Positions 33,983-43,090 are shown, numbered from the stretch's first letter. The stretch: 64,000 bases of DNA from an uncultured Bacteroidota bacterium (GCA_913009685.1 CAJVXP010000006.1:17345-81344), one strand, 5' to 3'. A program made the numbers and translations. The notes: generated by a model from the sequence alone, not told the origin.

Positions 33983-36277
33983 CTACTTACTGTTATTAAC
34001 AAAATCGCGCTGGGCTTTAAACAAATTGACGGCTTGCAATAAAAGATTCTTACTTTCATCCAACAAATTTAGAAATAAAATACTATTTCTGGTGCCAACT
34101 AGTTTCTTTTTAATTCGCTGAATTTGGTTTTTTCTGTTTACTTCAATGTGTCTCAGTGCTTTAGCTTGTTCTGCCAGTAATTCGTTTTGGGTTGAATAAT
34201 CTTCTTTTATAATACTCTCAAGTGTGATCTTCAGCACGGTTTCCATGTGCTCGGACAAATGTCTCAGCTCTTCAATCTGCTCGGGAATCAGCGGCTTGTG
34301 ATTATTATCCACATGTTCCAAAGCAGGGCCGGTAAGGAAAGATATACTGTGTATCATTTCGCGCATATAATCCATAGCCTGTACCAGGAATGAGCCCGAG
34401 TCGATGGACATTTCATCCAGCCGTTCAATGACAACATTGATGTGGTCTTTTACGTATTTGGTTCTAACGGCCATTTCATCGATGGCTTTTTTTGTTTTCT
34501 TTAGCTTTTTTACATCCTCGGTCTCCAGACCGTCTATAGTATGCCGGTATTCACGAATAACTTTTTTAAGATTTCCTGCTACCAGGGCCAGGAAACGTTC
34601 GGAAACATTTTCTTTTGTTACACCGTAAACATCTTCCCCGACTTGCTCATTTTCTTTAACTCTCTTATTATGTACTTTATGAGATCGGTAAACCAAATAA
34701 GCAATCAGCAATAAAAGGCCAAGGATGGCTATATCTCCACCATAATAGAAAAGATAGACCACAATAAAAGCAGCTGTAAAAGCAACAAAAGCAGTTAGAA
34801 ACCAACCCCCAATGACGGAAAAAACACCTGAAATTCTATATACGGCGCTTTCACGATCCCAGGCCTTATCGGAAAGGGATGCCCCCATGGCTACCATAAA
34901 AGTAACGTAAGTTGTAGATAAGGGCAGAGTTAATGAAGTTCCAAGAGCTATTAACAAACTTGCAACCACGAGGGTGACAGATGCTCTGATTAGGTCGAAT
35001 GCCGGGGCATCCTCCTGCCCTTCAACTTCATCCGAATAGGGCTCAAATTGGCGATTAATGGCAATCGAAAGTTTCGCGGGAACAATTCTTTTAAGACCTT
35101 TTGAAAAATTAATAGAAGACCGAACCAGGGTTTTGGAAATTGTTGTTGATTTAAACCGCTCATCTCCGGCGTCCTGACGACTTAGATCTACGGAAGTCTT
35201 GATTACACTTTTAGCCTTTTTAGAAAATGCCAAAGTAAGTACCATAACTAATCCTGCCAGCAAAAGAAATGAAATAGGAGTTGCTACTTTTCCTCCAAGA
35301 GCCAGCATAGGCAAGGTGTTGGGATTGGCACCCGCAGTATGGGCAAATACTTCATAAGCATTATAGCCTGCAATGGGGACCCCGATAAAATTCACCAGGT
35401 CGTTGCCTGCAAAAGCAAGGGCAAGCGAAAAAGTCCCTACCAACACGATTGTCTTTAGAATATTCACTTTAAACAACCAGTTGAGAAGTTGCAAAAACAC
35501 GGTCCACAAAATAAAACTATAAACCATAATTTGCATCGTGTGGGTTTGCATCCAGAGTTTTACATCGGCAGACATAAAGGCAGCACTTTTGGCACCTTTG
35601 ATAACGATGAAGTATGTAATGGCTGTAAAGGCAAGCCCTCCCCACAGACCTCCAAACCATCTCATCCGTTTTTTATAGTTAAAAGAGAAAATAAGTCTTG
35701 CAACATATTGAACTGCTGCTCCCACAATAAACGCCATCGCAACAGAAAATAAGATTCCCGAAATAATGGCGAGAGCCTTGGCAGAGTTAATAAAACTACC
35801 CAGATTTATTGTTTGGTTAATATTTTCAATAAGGTGATGTTCAAAAAGATACTGTTTAAAGGAAGCCATCGCCTCAGGAGTAGCCATAAGTTTTATTGAA
35901 GCCATTCCCACTGCTGCCCCCAGCAATTCAAACACAATGGAAACCGTGGTGGATGTTGGTAAGGCAAAGGTATTAAACGTATCCAGCATGATAATATCGG
36001 TTGTCATTACTGCCAGGAAGATGAGCATGATTTCAGAGAAGTAAAACATCTGAGGATGAAAAATACCCTTTCGGGCCACCTCCATCATTCCACTTGAAAA
36101 AACAGTCCCTACCAGTACACCCAAAGCGGCAACAATGATAATCACTTTAAAAGAAGCTACTTTTGAGCCGACAGCAGAATTCAGAAAGTTTACGGCATCA
36201 TTGCTAACTCCTACAACCAAATCCGAAATGGCCAGCAGAAATAAAACACCAACCAAAATTAGATAGAAAGTTTCCAT
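33983..36277 (-). CDS. PiT-family inorganic phosphate transporter with PhoU-like C-terminus
   Basis: The 764-aa membrane protein has the PiT signature twice (GVSNDAVNFLNSAVGSKVAS near residue 25; AGNDLVNFIGVPIAGYNAY near residue 310) and about a dozen membrane segments. A charged loop of 60-70 residues (about 365-435) separates the halves. The last 200 residues are soluble and helical (EYRHTIDGLETEDVKKLKKTKKA..., SISFLTGPALEHVDNNHKPL) and resemble a PhoU-like regulatory domain. Expected to import phosphate with H+ or Na+. Upstream on the minus strand TAATTTTG (36312-36305) is a plausible -7 box. Confidence 0.88.
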   Translation of the reverse strand: METFYLILVGVLFLLAISDLVVGVSNDAVNFLNSAVGSKVASFKVIIIVAALGVLVGTVFSSGMMEVARKGIFHPQMFYFSEIMLIFLAVMTTDIIMLDTFNTFALPTSTTVSIVFELLGAAVGMASIKLMATPEAMASFKQYLFEHHLIENINQTINLGSFINSAKALAIISGILFSVAMAFIVGAAVQYVARLIFSFNYKKRMRWFGGLWGGLAFTAITYFIVIKGAKSAAFMSADVKLWMQTHTMQIMVYSFILWTVFLQLLNWLFKVNILKTIVLVGTFSLALAFAGNDLVNFIGVPIAGYNAYEVFAHTAGANPNTLPMLALGGKVATPISFLLLAGLVMVLTLAFSKKAKSVIKTSVDLSRQDAGDERFKSTTISKTLVRSSINFSKGLKRIVPAKLSIAINRQFEPYSDEVEGQEDAPAFDLIRASVTLVVASLLIALGTSLTLPLSTTYVTFMVAMGASLSDKAWDRESAVYRISGVFSVIGGWFLTAFVAFTAAFIVVYLFYYGGDIAILGLLLLIAYLVYRSHKVHNKRVKENEQVGEDVYGVTKENVSERFLALVAGNLKKVIREYRHTIDGLETEDVKKLKKTKKAIDEMAVRTKYVKDHINVVIERLDEMSIDSGSFLVQAMDYMREMIHSISFLTGPALEHVDNNHKPLIPEQIEELRHLSEHMETVLKITLESIIKEDYSTQNELLAEQAKALRHIEVNRKNQIQRIKKKLVGTRNSILFLNLLDESKNLLLQAVNLFKAQRDFVNNSK

Positions 36278-36435
36278 AGTTTAGAATGCTAATTCATTTT
36301 CAGGCAAAATTAATCTAACCATCTTCTGCTACCGTTGTTTACGATAATAAGTTATTAACCATTATTTTATCTAATAATGTAAAGTGCTTATAATCAGCGG
36401 GCTAATTGTTAATTAATATTCTTTCCTCACTTAAT

Positions 36436-37653
36436 TTATGATTCTATTCTTACATCTAACGCATCGCGCAGGCTATTGCCAAGTGTCATAAATGCCAGTA
36501 CGAGTATCACAATGGCTATTCCGGGGATAATGGCAAGGTAAGCGGAGTCAAGAACGATATAGCTGTAATACTCCTTAATCATGTTTCCCCAGGATGGGAT
36601 GGGGGGCTGAACGCCAATACCCAAGAAACTAAGGCCTGCTTCTATCAGGATGGCTGCTGCAAAATTGGCAGCCGAAATGACGATAACCGGGCTGAGAATA
36701 TTGGGCAGGATGTGGCGCATCATAATGCGGAAATTGGAGTAGCCTAATGCAAATCCTGCTTCCACGTATTCGGATTCCCGAACACTCATCATCTGTCCTC
36801 TGACCACACGGGCCACCTCAACCCACATGGTCAGCCCGACGGCCATAAAAATCTGCCAAAAGCCTTTGCCGAGAGCAAAAGTGATGGCAATCACCAGCAG
36901 CAGGGTGGGAATCGACCATACAACGTTAATGAACCACATGATAAGTTCATCGACTTTCCCTCGGTAAAAACCAGCCATGGAACCCAACAAAATGCCCACC
37001 AATAGCGAAATAGCAACGGAGATAAATCCTACCGAAAGGCTAATTCTTGTTCCCAGCAGCAGACGACTCAGCAGATCTCTGCCAAACTGGTCGGTACCCA
37101 GCCAATACGTTTTGCTTATCAGCTGATCATGTAAAATACGCTCTTTTAATTTTGCTATAGATATCAAATGTCTCTCTCCGTGCAATGTCCGGTATTCAAT
37201 CTTATTCCCTACGATTTTTTGTTTCCCCTCCTTGATGGGAAAAACCACATCGGCAAGGGGGTACGATTTTGTCAGCCCACTACTGTCTTCGTCAAAGATC
37301 TTCACAGTAATCACTCCCTTCTCAAAGTGGTACGAAGTTATGGGTACATAGGTATAGCGATCTTTTCTACCAAGAAATATTTCATGAAAAAAGCTCGCAG
37401 GCAACGGGGCATCATTCTTCCGCACCTTCAATACGATTACCATAAAACCGGGTTTCTGAGTGGCAAGTTCCAGATTCTGCCGGTTAGCGTTGGGTGAGGC
37501 ATCGGGGATGAGGAGATAAGCAAATATTCCAATGAGTAACGCCAGACCAATTACAAACAGCGCTGCCATACCCTGTATGTTTCTTCTGAATTTTTGCCAG
37601 GCAAGATGCGAAAGTGAGCCGGATGAATATTTTTTTTTCTTTTGTGGGAACAT
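36436..37653 (-). CDS. ABC transporter permease, oligopeptide/dipeptide (OppC/DppC) type
   Basis: The inner-membrane permease has the N-terminal OppC-like segment (WQKFRRNIQGMAALFVIGLALLIGIFAY) and the binding-protein-dependent core with the EAA-loop region EYVEAGFALGYSNFRIMMRHILPNILSPVIV. A roughly 100-residue insertion (about 70-170) follows the first helix, as in Bacteroidetes homologues. I place the start at ATG 37653 (405 aa), because the -7 box TACTTTTG (37666-37659) lies inside the first codons of the longer ORF. The OppB-type partner is 4.3 kb away on the other strand. Confidence 0.87.
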   Translation of the reverse strand: MFPQKKKKYSSGSLSHLAWQKFRRNIQGMAALFVIGLALLIGIFAYLLIPDASPNANRQNLELATQKPGFMVIVLKVRKNDAPLPASFFHEIFLGRKDRYTYVPITSYHFEKGVITVKIFDEDSSGLTKSYPLADVVFPIKEGKQKIVGNKIEYRTLHGERHLISIAKLKERILHDQLISKTYWLGTDQFGRDLLSRLLLGTRISLSVGFISVAISLLVGILLGSMAGFYRGKVDELIMWFINVVWSIPTLLLVIAITFALGKGFWQIFMAVGLTMWVEVARVVRGQMMSVRESEYVEAGFALGYSNFRIMMRHILPNILSPVIVISAANFAAAILIEAGLSFLGIGVQPPIPSWGNMIKEYYSYIVLDSAYLAIIPGIAIVILVLAFMTLGNSLRDALDVRIES

Positions 37654-37658
37654 CGATT

Positions 37659-37666
37659 CAAAAGTA
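37659..37666 (-). promoter_or_regulatory. -7 box immediately upstream of the OppC-type permease
   Basis: The minus strand reads TACTTTTG ending 5 nt before ATG 37653, which would give a leaderless or nearly leaderless transcript. Confidence 0.45.
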
Positions 37667-37742
37667 AAAAACAAAGTGATTGTACAAACTTTTCCTGCGA
37701 TTTTTGCTGTATATTTTTCAGGAATTTTTTTTATTCGGAACT

Positions 37743-37772
37743 TTGGAAAGTTGAAAATAGTTGTATCTTTGC
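37743..37772 (+). promoter_or_regulatory. tRNA-His promoter
   Basis: TTTG (37743-37746) and TATCTTTG (37765-37772) are spaced by 18 nt, a full match to the Bacteroidetes consensus, with a predicted start a few bases before the tRNA. Confidence 0.75.
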
Positions 37773-37784
37773 GCCCCTGAAATG

Positions 37785-37858
37785 GTGGATGTAGCTCAGT
37801 TGGTTAGAGCACTGGATTGTGGTTCCAGGGGTCGTGGGTTCAAGTCCCATCTTCCACC
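37785..37858 (+). tRNA. tRNA-His (anticodon GTG)
   Basis: The cloverleaf has acceptor GTGGATG/CTTCCAC (with a U-U at pair 6-67), D stem GCTC/GAGC, anticodon stem CTGGA/TCCAG with loop TTGTGGT (anticodon GTG at 37819-37821) and T loop TTCAAGT. The extra G at -1 (37785) opposite C73 is the identity element of tRNA-His. Only CA follows C73, so CCA is probably completed enzymatically. Confidence 0.95.
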
Positions 37859-37867
37859 CATTTAAGT

Positions 37868-37896
37868 AAAAAAGCCGGATTTCTTCCGGCTTTTTT
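37868..37896 (+). terminator. tRNA-His terminator
   Basis: AAAAAAGCCGGA pairs with TCCGGCTTTTTT around a 5-nt loop, 9 nt after the tRNA, with a T-rich tail. Confidence 0.85.
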
Positions 37897-37926
37897 GTTT
37901 TTGCCAGGTTCCGTTTTGCAGGGTAT

Positions 37927-37963
37927 ACAAAATCCCCGAAGGTATAGCCTTCGGGGATTTTGT
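37927..37963 (-). terminator. Strong stem-loop downstream of superoxide reductase
   Basis: ACAAAATCCCCGAAGG and CCTTCGGGGATTTTGT form a perfect 16-bp stem with loop TATAG, 21 bp beyond the superoxide reductase stop. Minus-strand termination is likely; it may act in both directions. Confidence 0.8.
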
Positions 37964-37984
37964 GCTTTTGAAAACAGGGGAAAG

Positions 37985-38365
37985 TTATTCCGTAACTTCG
38001 ACAACTACTTCGTCGCTTTGCCACAGTCCGTGTTTGGTGCAAAAAGCCATGGCGGTGAGCCTCATGTTGCGCTTGGGGACGATAAAGAAATCGACTTCAA
38101 CATGACCAGCCTGGTTGCCGAGGGCACCGGCAACAAAGGTTGCTTGTGCCAGGTTGTTTTCTCCATTCCACAATTGAACCCAGGCAATATAATGGTCAAA
38201 ATCGTCAGGATGAGAATATTCGTCACCTAATTTGACGGTTACTTTAAGTTTCTCGCCATTTTTCGCGCTCTTCACACAGTGAATGAATGGAGAATGGCGA
38301 TCTATATAATCTTTTTTTGCGTCGCGGTCGATGGTTGAAATATCGACATATCTGTTAATTTTCAT
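37985..38365 (-). CDS. Superoxide reductase (neelaredoxin type)
   Basis: The 126-aa protein matches the single-iron superoxide reductase domain: HSPFIHCVKSAKNGEKLKVTVKLG, the His-rich EYSHPDDFDHYIAWVQLW and the Cys-His pair FCTKHGLW near the C-terminus. There is no N-terminal desulforedoxin domain. It reduces superoxide to peroxide without making oxygen, a typical anaerobe defence. It stands alone; the minus strand has TACATTTG (38405-38398) with a TTTG further upstream as a likely promoter. Confidence 0.9.
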   Translation of the reverse strand: MKINRYVDISTIDRDAKKDYIDRHSPFIHCVKSAKNGEKLKVTVKLGDEYSHPDDFDHYIAWVQLWNGENNLAQATFVAGALGNQAGHVEVDFFIVPKRNMRLTAMAFCTKHGLWQSDEVVVEVTE

Positions 38366-38433
38366 AGTCTTATAATTTATATTGATTGTTAATTAAGCAA
38401 ATGTATAAAATATTAAATAGCAAAAGTCCTCCC

Positions 38434-39255
38434 TTAATCTTTATTAACAGTTTGGGTGTTTTCTTCCGGTTCCCGGTCTAAACCTAAGTCCGAAGCCAGC
38501 TTTTGTTGTAAAGTGGCTGGTTCAATATTGTGCCGGATGTTTCCGTGTGTACTGTAGGAAATATTTCCGGTTTCTTCAGAAACAACAATAGCAATGGCGT
38601 CGGAAACTTCTGTCAGACCAATGGCGGCTCTATGACGAAGACCTGCATAGCGGGGAAGTTTCTTTTTGGATACGGGGAGAACGCAACCTGCAGCCTTTAT
38701 CCTGTTCTGGGTAATAATCATGGCACCATCGTGCAGCGGGCTGTTTTTGAAGAAGATATTTTCGACCATCGGACTACTGATTTCTGCATCAATCACTATG
38801 CCGGTTTTGACAATCTGCGGAAGCTCATTTTGCCGCGTGATAACAATGAGTGCACCCTGCTTTAAATTGCTCATGTGCTGGCAGGCAACCACCACAGGGT
38901 CCGTGTCTGTTTCATAAGTAGTTTGAAACCAGTTTGTCAGGAAATTAAATCGCCCGCCATATTTGTTTAAAAAGGTTGGGGTTCCCAATGCCAGCAGGAA
39001 TTGTCGTATTTCAGGTTGAAAGATGACAATCAGAGCAATGATTCCCACACTTATGAAAGCTCCTAAAATATCAGAGAGCAACTGCATCTTCAGCAAATCG
39101 GTAACTTTCCATAAAAGCAATATTGCCACAATCCCTAAAAAAATATTTATGGCTGCCGTTCCTTTCAGGAGTTTGTAAAGGGCGAAAAGCAGAATTGCGA
39201 CAAAAAATATGTCAAGCAGGTCAAGGACGCGGATATGAATAAACAGTGTAAGCAA
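38434..39255 (-). CDS. cdaA: Diadenylate cyclase
   Basis: CdaA makes the second messenger c-di-AMP from ATP. Three membrane helices occupy residues about 10-80. The DAC domain has the catalytic DGAMII (NSPLHDGAMIITQNRI) and GLRHRAAIGLTEVSDAIAIVVSEETG. At 273 aa it has normal length. It lies 35 bp after folP on the same strand, a frequent pairing in this phylum. Confidence 0.94.
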   Translation of the reverse strand: MLTLFIHIRVLDLLDIFFVAILLFALYKLLKGTAAINIFLGIVAILLLWKVTDLLKMQLLSDILGAFISVGIIALIVIFQPEIRQFLLALGTPTFLNKYGGRFNFLTNWFQTTYETDTDPVVVACQHMSNLKQGALIVITRQNELPQIVKTGIVIDAEISSPMVENIFFKNSPLHDGAMIITQNRIKAAGCVLPVSKKKLPRYAGLRHRAAIGLTEVSDAIAIVVSEETGNISYSTHGNIRHNIEPATLQQKLASDLGLDREPEENTQTVNKD

Positions 39256-39290
39256 GTTGAATGATTTTTTTCAAAAGTAAAAATAAAATA

Positions 39291-40166
39291 TTATTTGGAA
39301 AACATGCCAAAGTTACGGTAATAATGGATAATGTCAACGACTTCGCGCGCTTCTTTCACATCATGAACGCGCAACAGGTTGGCTCCGTTCAGCAGGGCCA
39401 GCGTGTTGACCACTGTTGTGCCGTTTAGTGCTTCGGAAGGTGTTGTGTTGATGACTTTGTTAATCATGGATTTACGTGAAGCTCCGGCGAGTATCGGCAG
39501 GTCATCAATGCGGGTGGAAGCTATATTATACAAAAGCCGGTAATTGCTTTTCAACGTTTTCCCAAATCCGAAACCCGGGTCAAGGATGATATCTTCCACA
39601 CCGAGCAACCTCAATGCCGCCACTTTCTCTTTGAAAAATTGATAGATGATGTTCTCAATATCTTCTGAAATAGGATGTGTCTGCATGTTTTTAGGTGCGC
39701 CATGAATGTGCATCAGCACGTACGGGACTTTTAAATCGGCAATGGTACGGAACATTTTCCTGTCAAAACTTCCTCCGGAGATGTCGTTTATCATGTGTGC
39801 GCCTGTTTCCACACATTGCCGGGCTACACCGGCATGATACGTGTCGATGGAAAAAACAGCTTCCGGAAATTCTGCGAGCAGTATTTTTAATGGACCAAGT
39901 AGCCGGGACATCTCCACATCTTCACTAATTGGTTCGGCGCCGGGTCGGGTAGAAACAGCCCCCAAATCAATAATATCGGCTCCTTCATCCAGCATTTTGC
40001 GGGTGTGCCCGACCCAATACTCTTCCTGATTGTATTTTCCTCCGTCATAAAACGAATCAGGAGTCAGGTTTAGAACACCCATAATTTTAGGCTTTGAAAA
40101 ATCAAATAATTTTTCTCCTATCCGAATGCTCCTGATTTTTGGAAAAGAAGTATCTTTATTGCCCAT
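39291..40166 (-). CDS. folP: Dihydropteroate synthase
   Basis: FolP condenses pABA with dihydropterin pyrophosphate in folate synthesis. The signatures IMGVLNLTPDSFYDGG, IIDLGAVSTRPGAEPI, HMINDISGG and ILDPGFGFGKT are present in a 291-aa TIM-barrel protein. It heads the folP-cdaA operon and is divergent from the DUF1599 gene. Confidence 0.95.
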   Translation of the reverse strand: MGNKDTSFPKIRSIRIGEKLFDFSKPKIMGVLNLTPDSFYDGGKYNQEEYWVGHTRKMLDEGADIIDLGAVSTRPGAEPISEDVEMSRLLGPLKILLAEFPEAVFSIDTYHAGVARQCVETGAHMINDISGGSFDRKMFRTIADLKVPYVLMHIHGAPKNMQTHPISEDIENIIYQFFKEKVAALRLLGVEDIILDPGFGFGKTLKSNYRLLYNIASTRIDDLPILAGASRKSMINKVINTTPSEALNGTTVVNTLALLNGANLLRVHDVKEAREVVDIIHYYRNFGMFSK

Positions 40167-40192
40167 TAATTTTGTTTTTTTGCAGACCTATA

Positions 40193-40200
40193 CAAAGGTA
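40193..40200 (-). promoter_or_regulatory. -7 box of folP-cdaA
   Basis: The minus strand reads TACCTTTG, matching TAnnTTTG, 26 nt before the folP ATG. Confidence 0.55.
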
Positions 40201-40222
40201 CGAATAATTAGAACAGTAACAC

Positions 40223-40777
40223 ATGAGAGATAAAACATCCAGGCAATTTGAAACCATCATTGAGAAATGTAGTGCGATTTTTGAGAATAAATTGAAAGAT
40301 TACGGCGTGGCCTGGCGAATTTTAAGAACGTCCAGCCTGACCGACCAAATCTATATTAAAGCCAACCGTATCCGGAGTATCCAGCAAAAGGGTGTACAGA
40401 AAGTGGATGAGGGCATTGCGCCAGAGTTTATTGCCATTGTTAATTATTCGTGTATGGCGCTCATCCAGTTGGAGTTGGGCGTGGCCGAAGAGCCCGATTT
40501 GGACAACGAAACTGCTATTGCGCTGTTTAAAAAATATATCGGAAAGTCCCACGATTTGATGATGAATAAAAACCATGATTATGGAGAAGCCTGGCGGAAT
40601 ATGCGTATCTCCTCGCTGACGGATATTATTCTTATGAAGCTGCTGCGGATTAAACAAATTGAAAATAATAAAGGAAAAACCCTTGTGTCCGAAGGCTTGG
40701 ATGCTAATTACTACGACATTATTAATTACTCCGTGTTTGCCCTGATAAAAATATTACTCGAAGGTGAACATGCGTAA
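40223..40777 (+). CDS. DUF1599 family protein with internal duplication
   Basis: The 184-aa protein has two related halves: KLKDYGVAWRILRTSSLTDQIYIKANRIRSIQ (about 20-50) and KNHDYGEAWRNMRISSLTDIILMKLLRIKQIE (about 118-150), each followed by a YDIINY-like motif. The domain is thought to be associated with nucleotide or DNA-base modification, but no activity is established. Its 3' end overlaps the next gene by 8 bp from that gene's ATG. Confidence 0.88.
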   Translation: MRDKTSRQFETIIEKCSAIFENKLKDYGVAWRILRTSSLTDQIYIKANRIRSIQQKGVQKVDEGIAPEFIAIVNYSCMALIQLELGVAEEPDLDNETAIALFKKYIGKSHDLMMNKNHDYGEAWRNMRISSLTDIILMKLLRIKQIENNKGKTLVSEGLDANYYDIINYSVFALIKILLEGEHA

Positions 40778-41909
40778 AACAAAGGACATATTTCTCCGCC
40801 TTGTGCCCTTTATCAGAATTTTCCTCGGGCTGGTTTTTATCTTTTCCTCGGTGGTGAAAGGAATTGACCCGCTGGGCACGTCGTATCGTGTTGAGGATTA
40901 TCTGTTGGTTTACGGCTGGACGGCACTGGTGCCTTACGCTTTATGGTTGTCTTTTCTTGTCATCTTCTCGGAGTTCCTGATTGGGTTCGGCTTTCTGTTT
41001 AATGTTTTTATCAGGACAGCTGCCAGAGCCATGCTCATTATGTTGGTTTTTTTTACCGTGGTAACATTTTTGGATGCCTTGTATAATATGGTTCCGGACT
41101 GCGGCTGTTTCGGAGATGCTGTGAAACTAACCAACTGGCAGACTTTCTACAAAAATATTGTCCTGATAATTTTCAATGTCTTTTTTCTGTGGGGAAGCCG
41201 TTTGAAAAACGGAAAACACGCGAAGCCTTTGCTTCAGGCGGCGCTGCTTGTACTTTTCGGCAGTTTGTTTCTTGGGTTTATGTCTTTCAACCTGAACCAC
41301 CTTCCGGTAGTGGATTTTCGTAACTGGAAAACCGGCCGCGATATGACATCGCCTGTGCAGCAGAAAGCCAAAACTTACATAACTTTTCAAAACAGGAAGT
41401 CCGGCGAGAAAAAAGAATTTCTGTTTCCCGATTATCCATGGAAAGATACTGCATGGGTTGCCCGCTGGGAGTTTGTTTCGCGGCGGGTAGTGAAACATCC
41501 TGAAGTGAAAAAGTATAATCTGATTATTGAGGACAGTCTTGGGAATGATGTAACCAAAGCTATTATTGAAAACCCGGGGTATCAGTTTGTTCTGGTTTCG
41601 TTTGATGTGAAGTTGGCGGATGCCAAAGGGATGCAAAAGGCGGCTCTGTTGGCTCGGTTTCTGAAGAAAAAAAGCATTTCGATGGTGCTTATTACAGCTA
41701 CGGAAGGCAGCGCTATGGCGCAGTTTGAAAAACAATCTGACCTGAATATTCCGGTTTTCCGGGCAGACGAAACTGATCTGAAAGCCATGATTCGCTCCAA
41801 TCCAGGATTGCTTTTGTTACACCACGGGGTTGTCCTTAAGAAATGGCATTATCATGATTTTCCTGTTGGAAAAGAAGTAGAAAAATATTTAATTTCACCG
41901 GCACAATAG
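40770..41909 (+). CDS. BT_3928-like DoxX/MauE-type membrane protein
   Basis: From ATG 40770 (379 aa) the protein has four membrane helices in the first 160 residues with the MauE/DoxX-like motif VPDCGCFGDAVKLTNWQTFYKN, then a fifth helix and a C-terminal extracytoplasmic domain of about 190 residues with thioredoxin-like strand spacing. The CGCFG motif suggests a disulfide or quinone redox role in the membrane. It follows DUF1599, the usual neighbour in Bacteroidetes; here the operon continues into a permease gene. Confidence 0.82.
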   Translation: MRKTKDIFLRLVPFIRIFLGLVFIFSSVVKGIDPLGTSYRVEDYLLVYGWTALVPYALWLSFLVIFSEFLIGFGFLFNVFIRTAARAMLIMLVFFTVVTFLDALYNMVPDCGCFGDAVKLTNWQTFYKNIVLIIFNVFFLWGSRLKNGKHAKPLLQAALLVLFGSLFLGFMSFNLNHLPVVDFRNWKTGRDMTSPVQQKAKTYITFQNRKSGEKKEFLFPDYPWKDTAWVARWEFVSRRVVKHPEVKKYNLIIEDSLGNDVTKAIIENPGYQFVLVSFDVKLADAKGMQKAALLARFLKKKSISMVLITATEGSAMAQFEKQSDLNIPVFRADETDLKAMIRSNPGLLLLHHGVVLKKWHYHDFPVGKEVEKYLISPAQ

Positions 41910-41913
41910 CATT

Positions 41914-42993
41914 ATGTTTTACTACATTTTAAAGCGGCTTTTTTATGGTATCCTTGTCCTTTGGGGTGTGGTAACACTGGTGTTTTTGCTTTTCAACATC
42001 CTGCCTGGCGATGCCTCGCGTATGATGTTAGGGCAAAGGGCAGACATATCTTCTGTGGAAGCTATAAAAAAAGACCTCGGACTGGATAAACCGCTCTATA
42101 TCCAATATTTGAATTTCCTCAACGACCTCTCTCCGGTCTCTTTACATAATGCGGATAATCCAAAGAGTTACTGGTATTTAAACCGTCATAAATATCCCTC
42201 CGCCCATATTCTGATCCGGCTTAAACACGATGTGTTGGTGCTGAAACCACCGTATCTGCGGCGGTCGTACCAGAGTAAGCGCGATGTGTCAGCCATTATC
42301 GCCGAAGCTTTTCCTAAAACTTTACTTCTTGCTACCGCCGCCATACTGATGGCCGTTTTTTTTGGGGTTCTGCTGGGGATTCCGGCGGCGTTGTATAAGG
42401 ACAGACTTTATGACCGGTTTATGATGGTTTTTTCCTCTTTGGGGATGTCGGTACCTTCGTTTTTTGCGGCTATTCTTATTGCCTGGCTTTTTGGTTTTGT
42501 TTGGGAAAAATATACCGGACTTCCCATGTTTGGCAGCCTTTATTCTGTGGACAGTTACACCGGAGAGGTTTACCTTAGTCTGAGAAATTTGATTTTGCCT
42601 GCCGTTACTCTTGGTATCCGTCCGCTGGCCATAGTGATTAGCCTCACGCGGAGTGCTTTGCTCGAAGAGCTTTCAAAAGATTATATCCGGACAGCTTATG
42701 CCAAAGGCCTCACCCCGGCAAGGGTTGTTTTTCGTCATGCCATGCGTAATGCCATGAATCCGGTCATAACTGCCATTACCGGTTGGTTTGCTTCTCTGCT
42801 GGCAGGCGCTGTTTTCGTGGAATACGTCTTCGACTGGAAAGGCATCGGCCTGGTGATTGTGGATGCACTGGAAAAATATGACCTGCCCGTCATTATGGGG
42901 ACGGTTCTGTTTATTGCCGTTATTCTCATTCTGACCAATATCCTGGTCGATATTATTTATGCGCTTCTTGATCCGCGCGTGAGACTGGGATAA
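41914..42993 (+). CDS. ABC transporter permease, oligopeptide/dipeptide (OppB/DppB) type
   Basis: The 359-aa inner-membrane permease has the OppB N-terminus (MFYYILKRLFYGILVLWGVVTLVFLLFNILPGDASRMMLG) and the EAA-loop region DYIRTAYAKGLTPARVVFRHAMRNAMNPVI, with a roughly 70-residue insertion (about 70-125) like the OppC-type protein. It starts 4 bp after the BT_3928-like gene. No ATPase or binding protein is nearby. Together with the OppC-type gene at 36436 it may form one transporter encoded at split loci. Confidence 0.88.
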   Translation: MFYYILKRLFYGILVLWGVVTLVFLLFNILPGDASRMMLGQRADISSVEAIKKDLGLDKPLYIQYLNFLNDLSPVSLHNADNPKSYWYLNRHKYPSAHILIRLKHDVLVLKPPYLRRSYQSKRDVSAIIAEAFPKTLLLATAAILMAVFFGVLLGIPAALYKDRLYDRFMMVFSSLGMSVPSFFAAILIAWLFGFVWEKYTGLPMFGSLYSVDSYTGEVYLSLRNLILPAVTLGIRPLAIVISLTRSALLEELSKDYIRTAYAKGLTPARVVFRHAMRNAMNPVITAITGWFASLLAGAVFVEYVFDWKGIGLVIVDALEKYDLPVIMGTVLFIAVILILTNILVDIIYALLDPRVRLG

Positions 42994-43044
42994 AGCCAAA
43001 GCGCCAACTTGTCTCGTTTCAAACGGGAGGAGAATGATTATGTA

Positions 43045-43090
43045 GCTCCGGCAGGAGCGAAATATAGTAGCCCGGTGCGATAGCGCCGGG
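43045..43090. repeat. REP-like double hairpin
   Basis: Two adjacent hairpins, GCTCC-GGCA-GGAGC and CCCGGTGC-GATA-GCGCCGGG, lie about 50 bp after the OppB-type stop. They form a GC-rich palindromic unit unlike the surrounding AT-rich gap, as expected of a repetitive extragenic element. It could also attenuate readthrough into the convergent PD40 gene. Confidence 0.55.
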
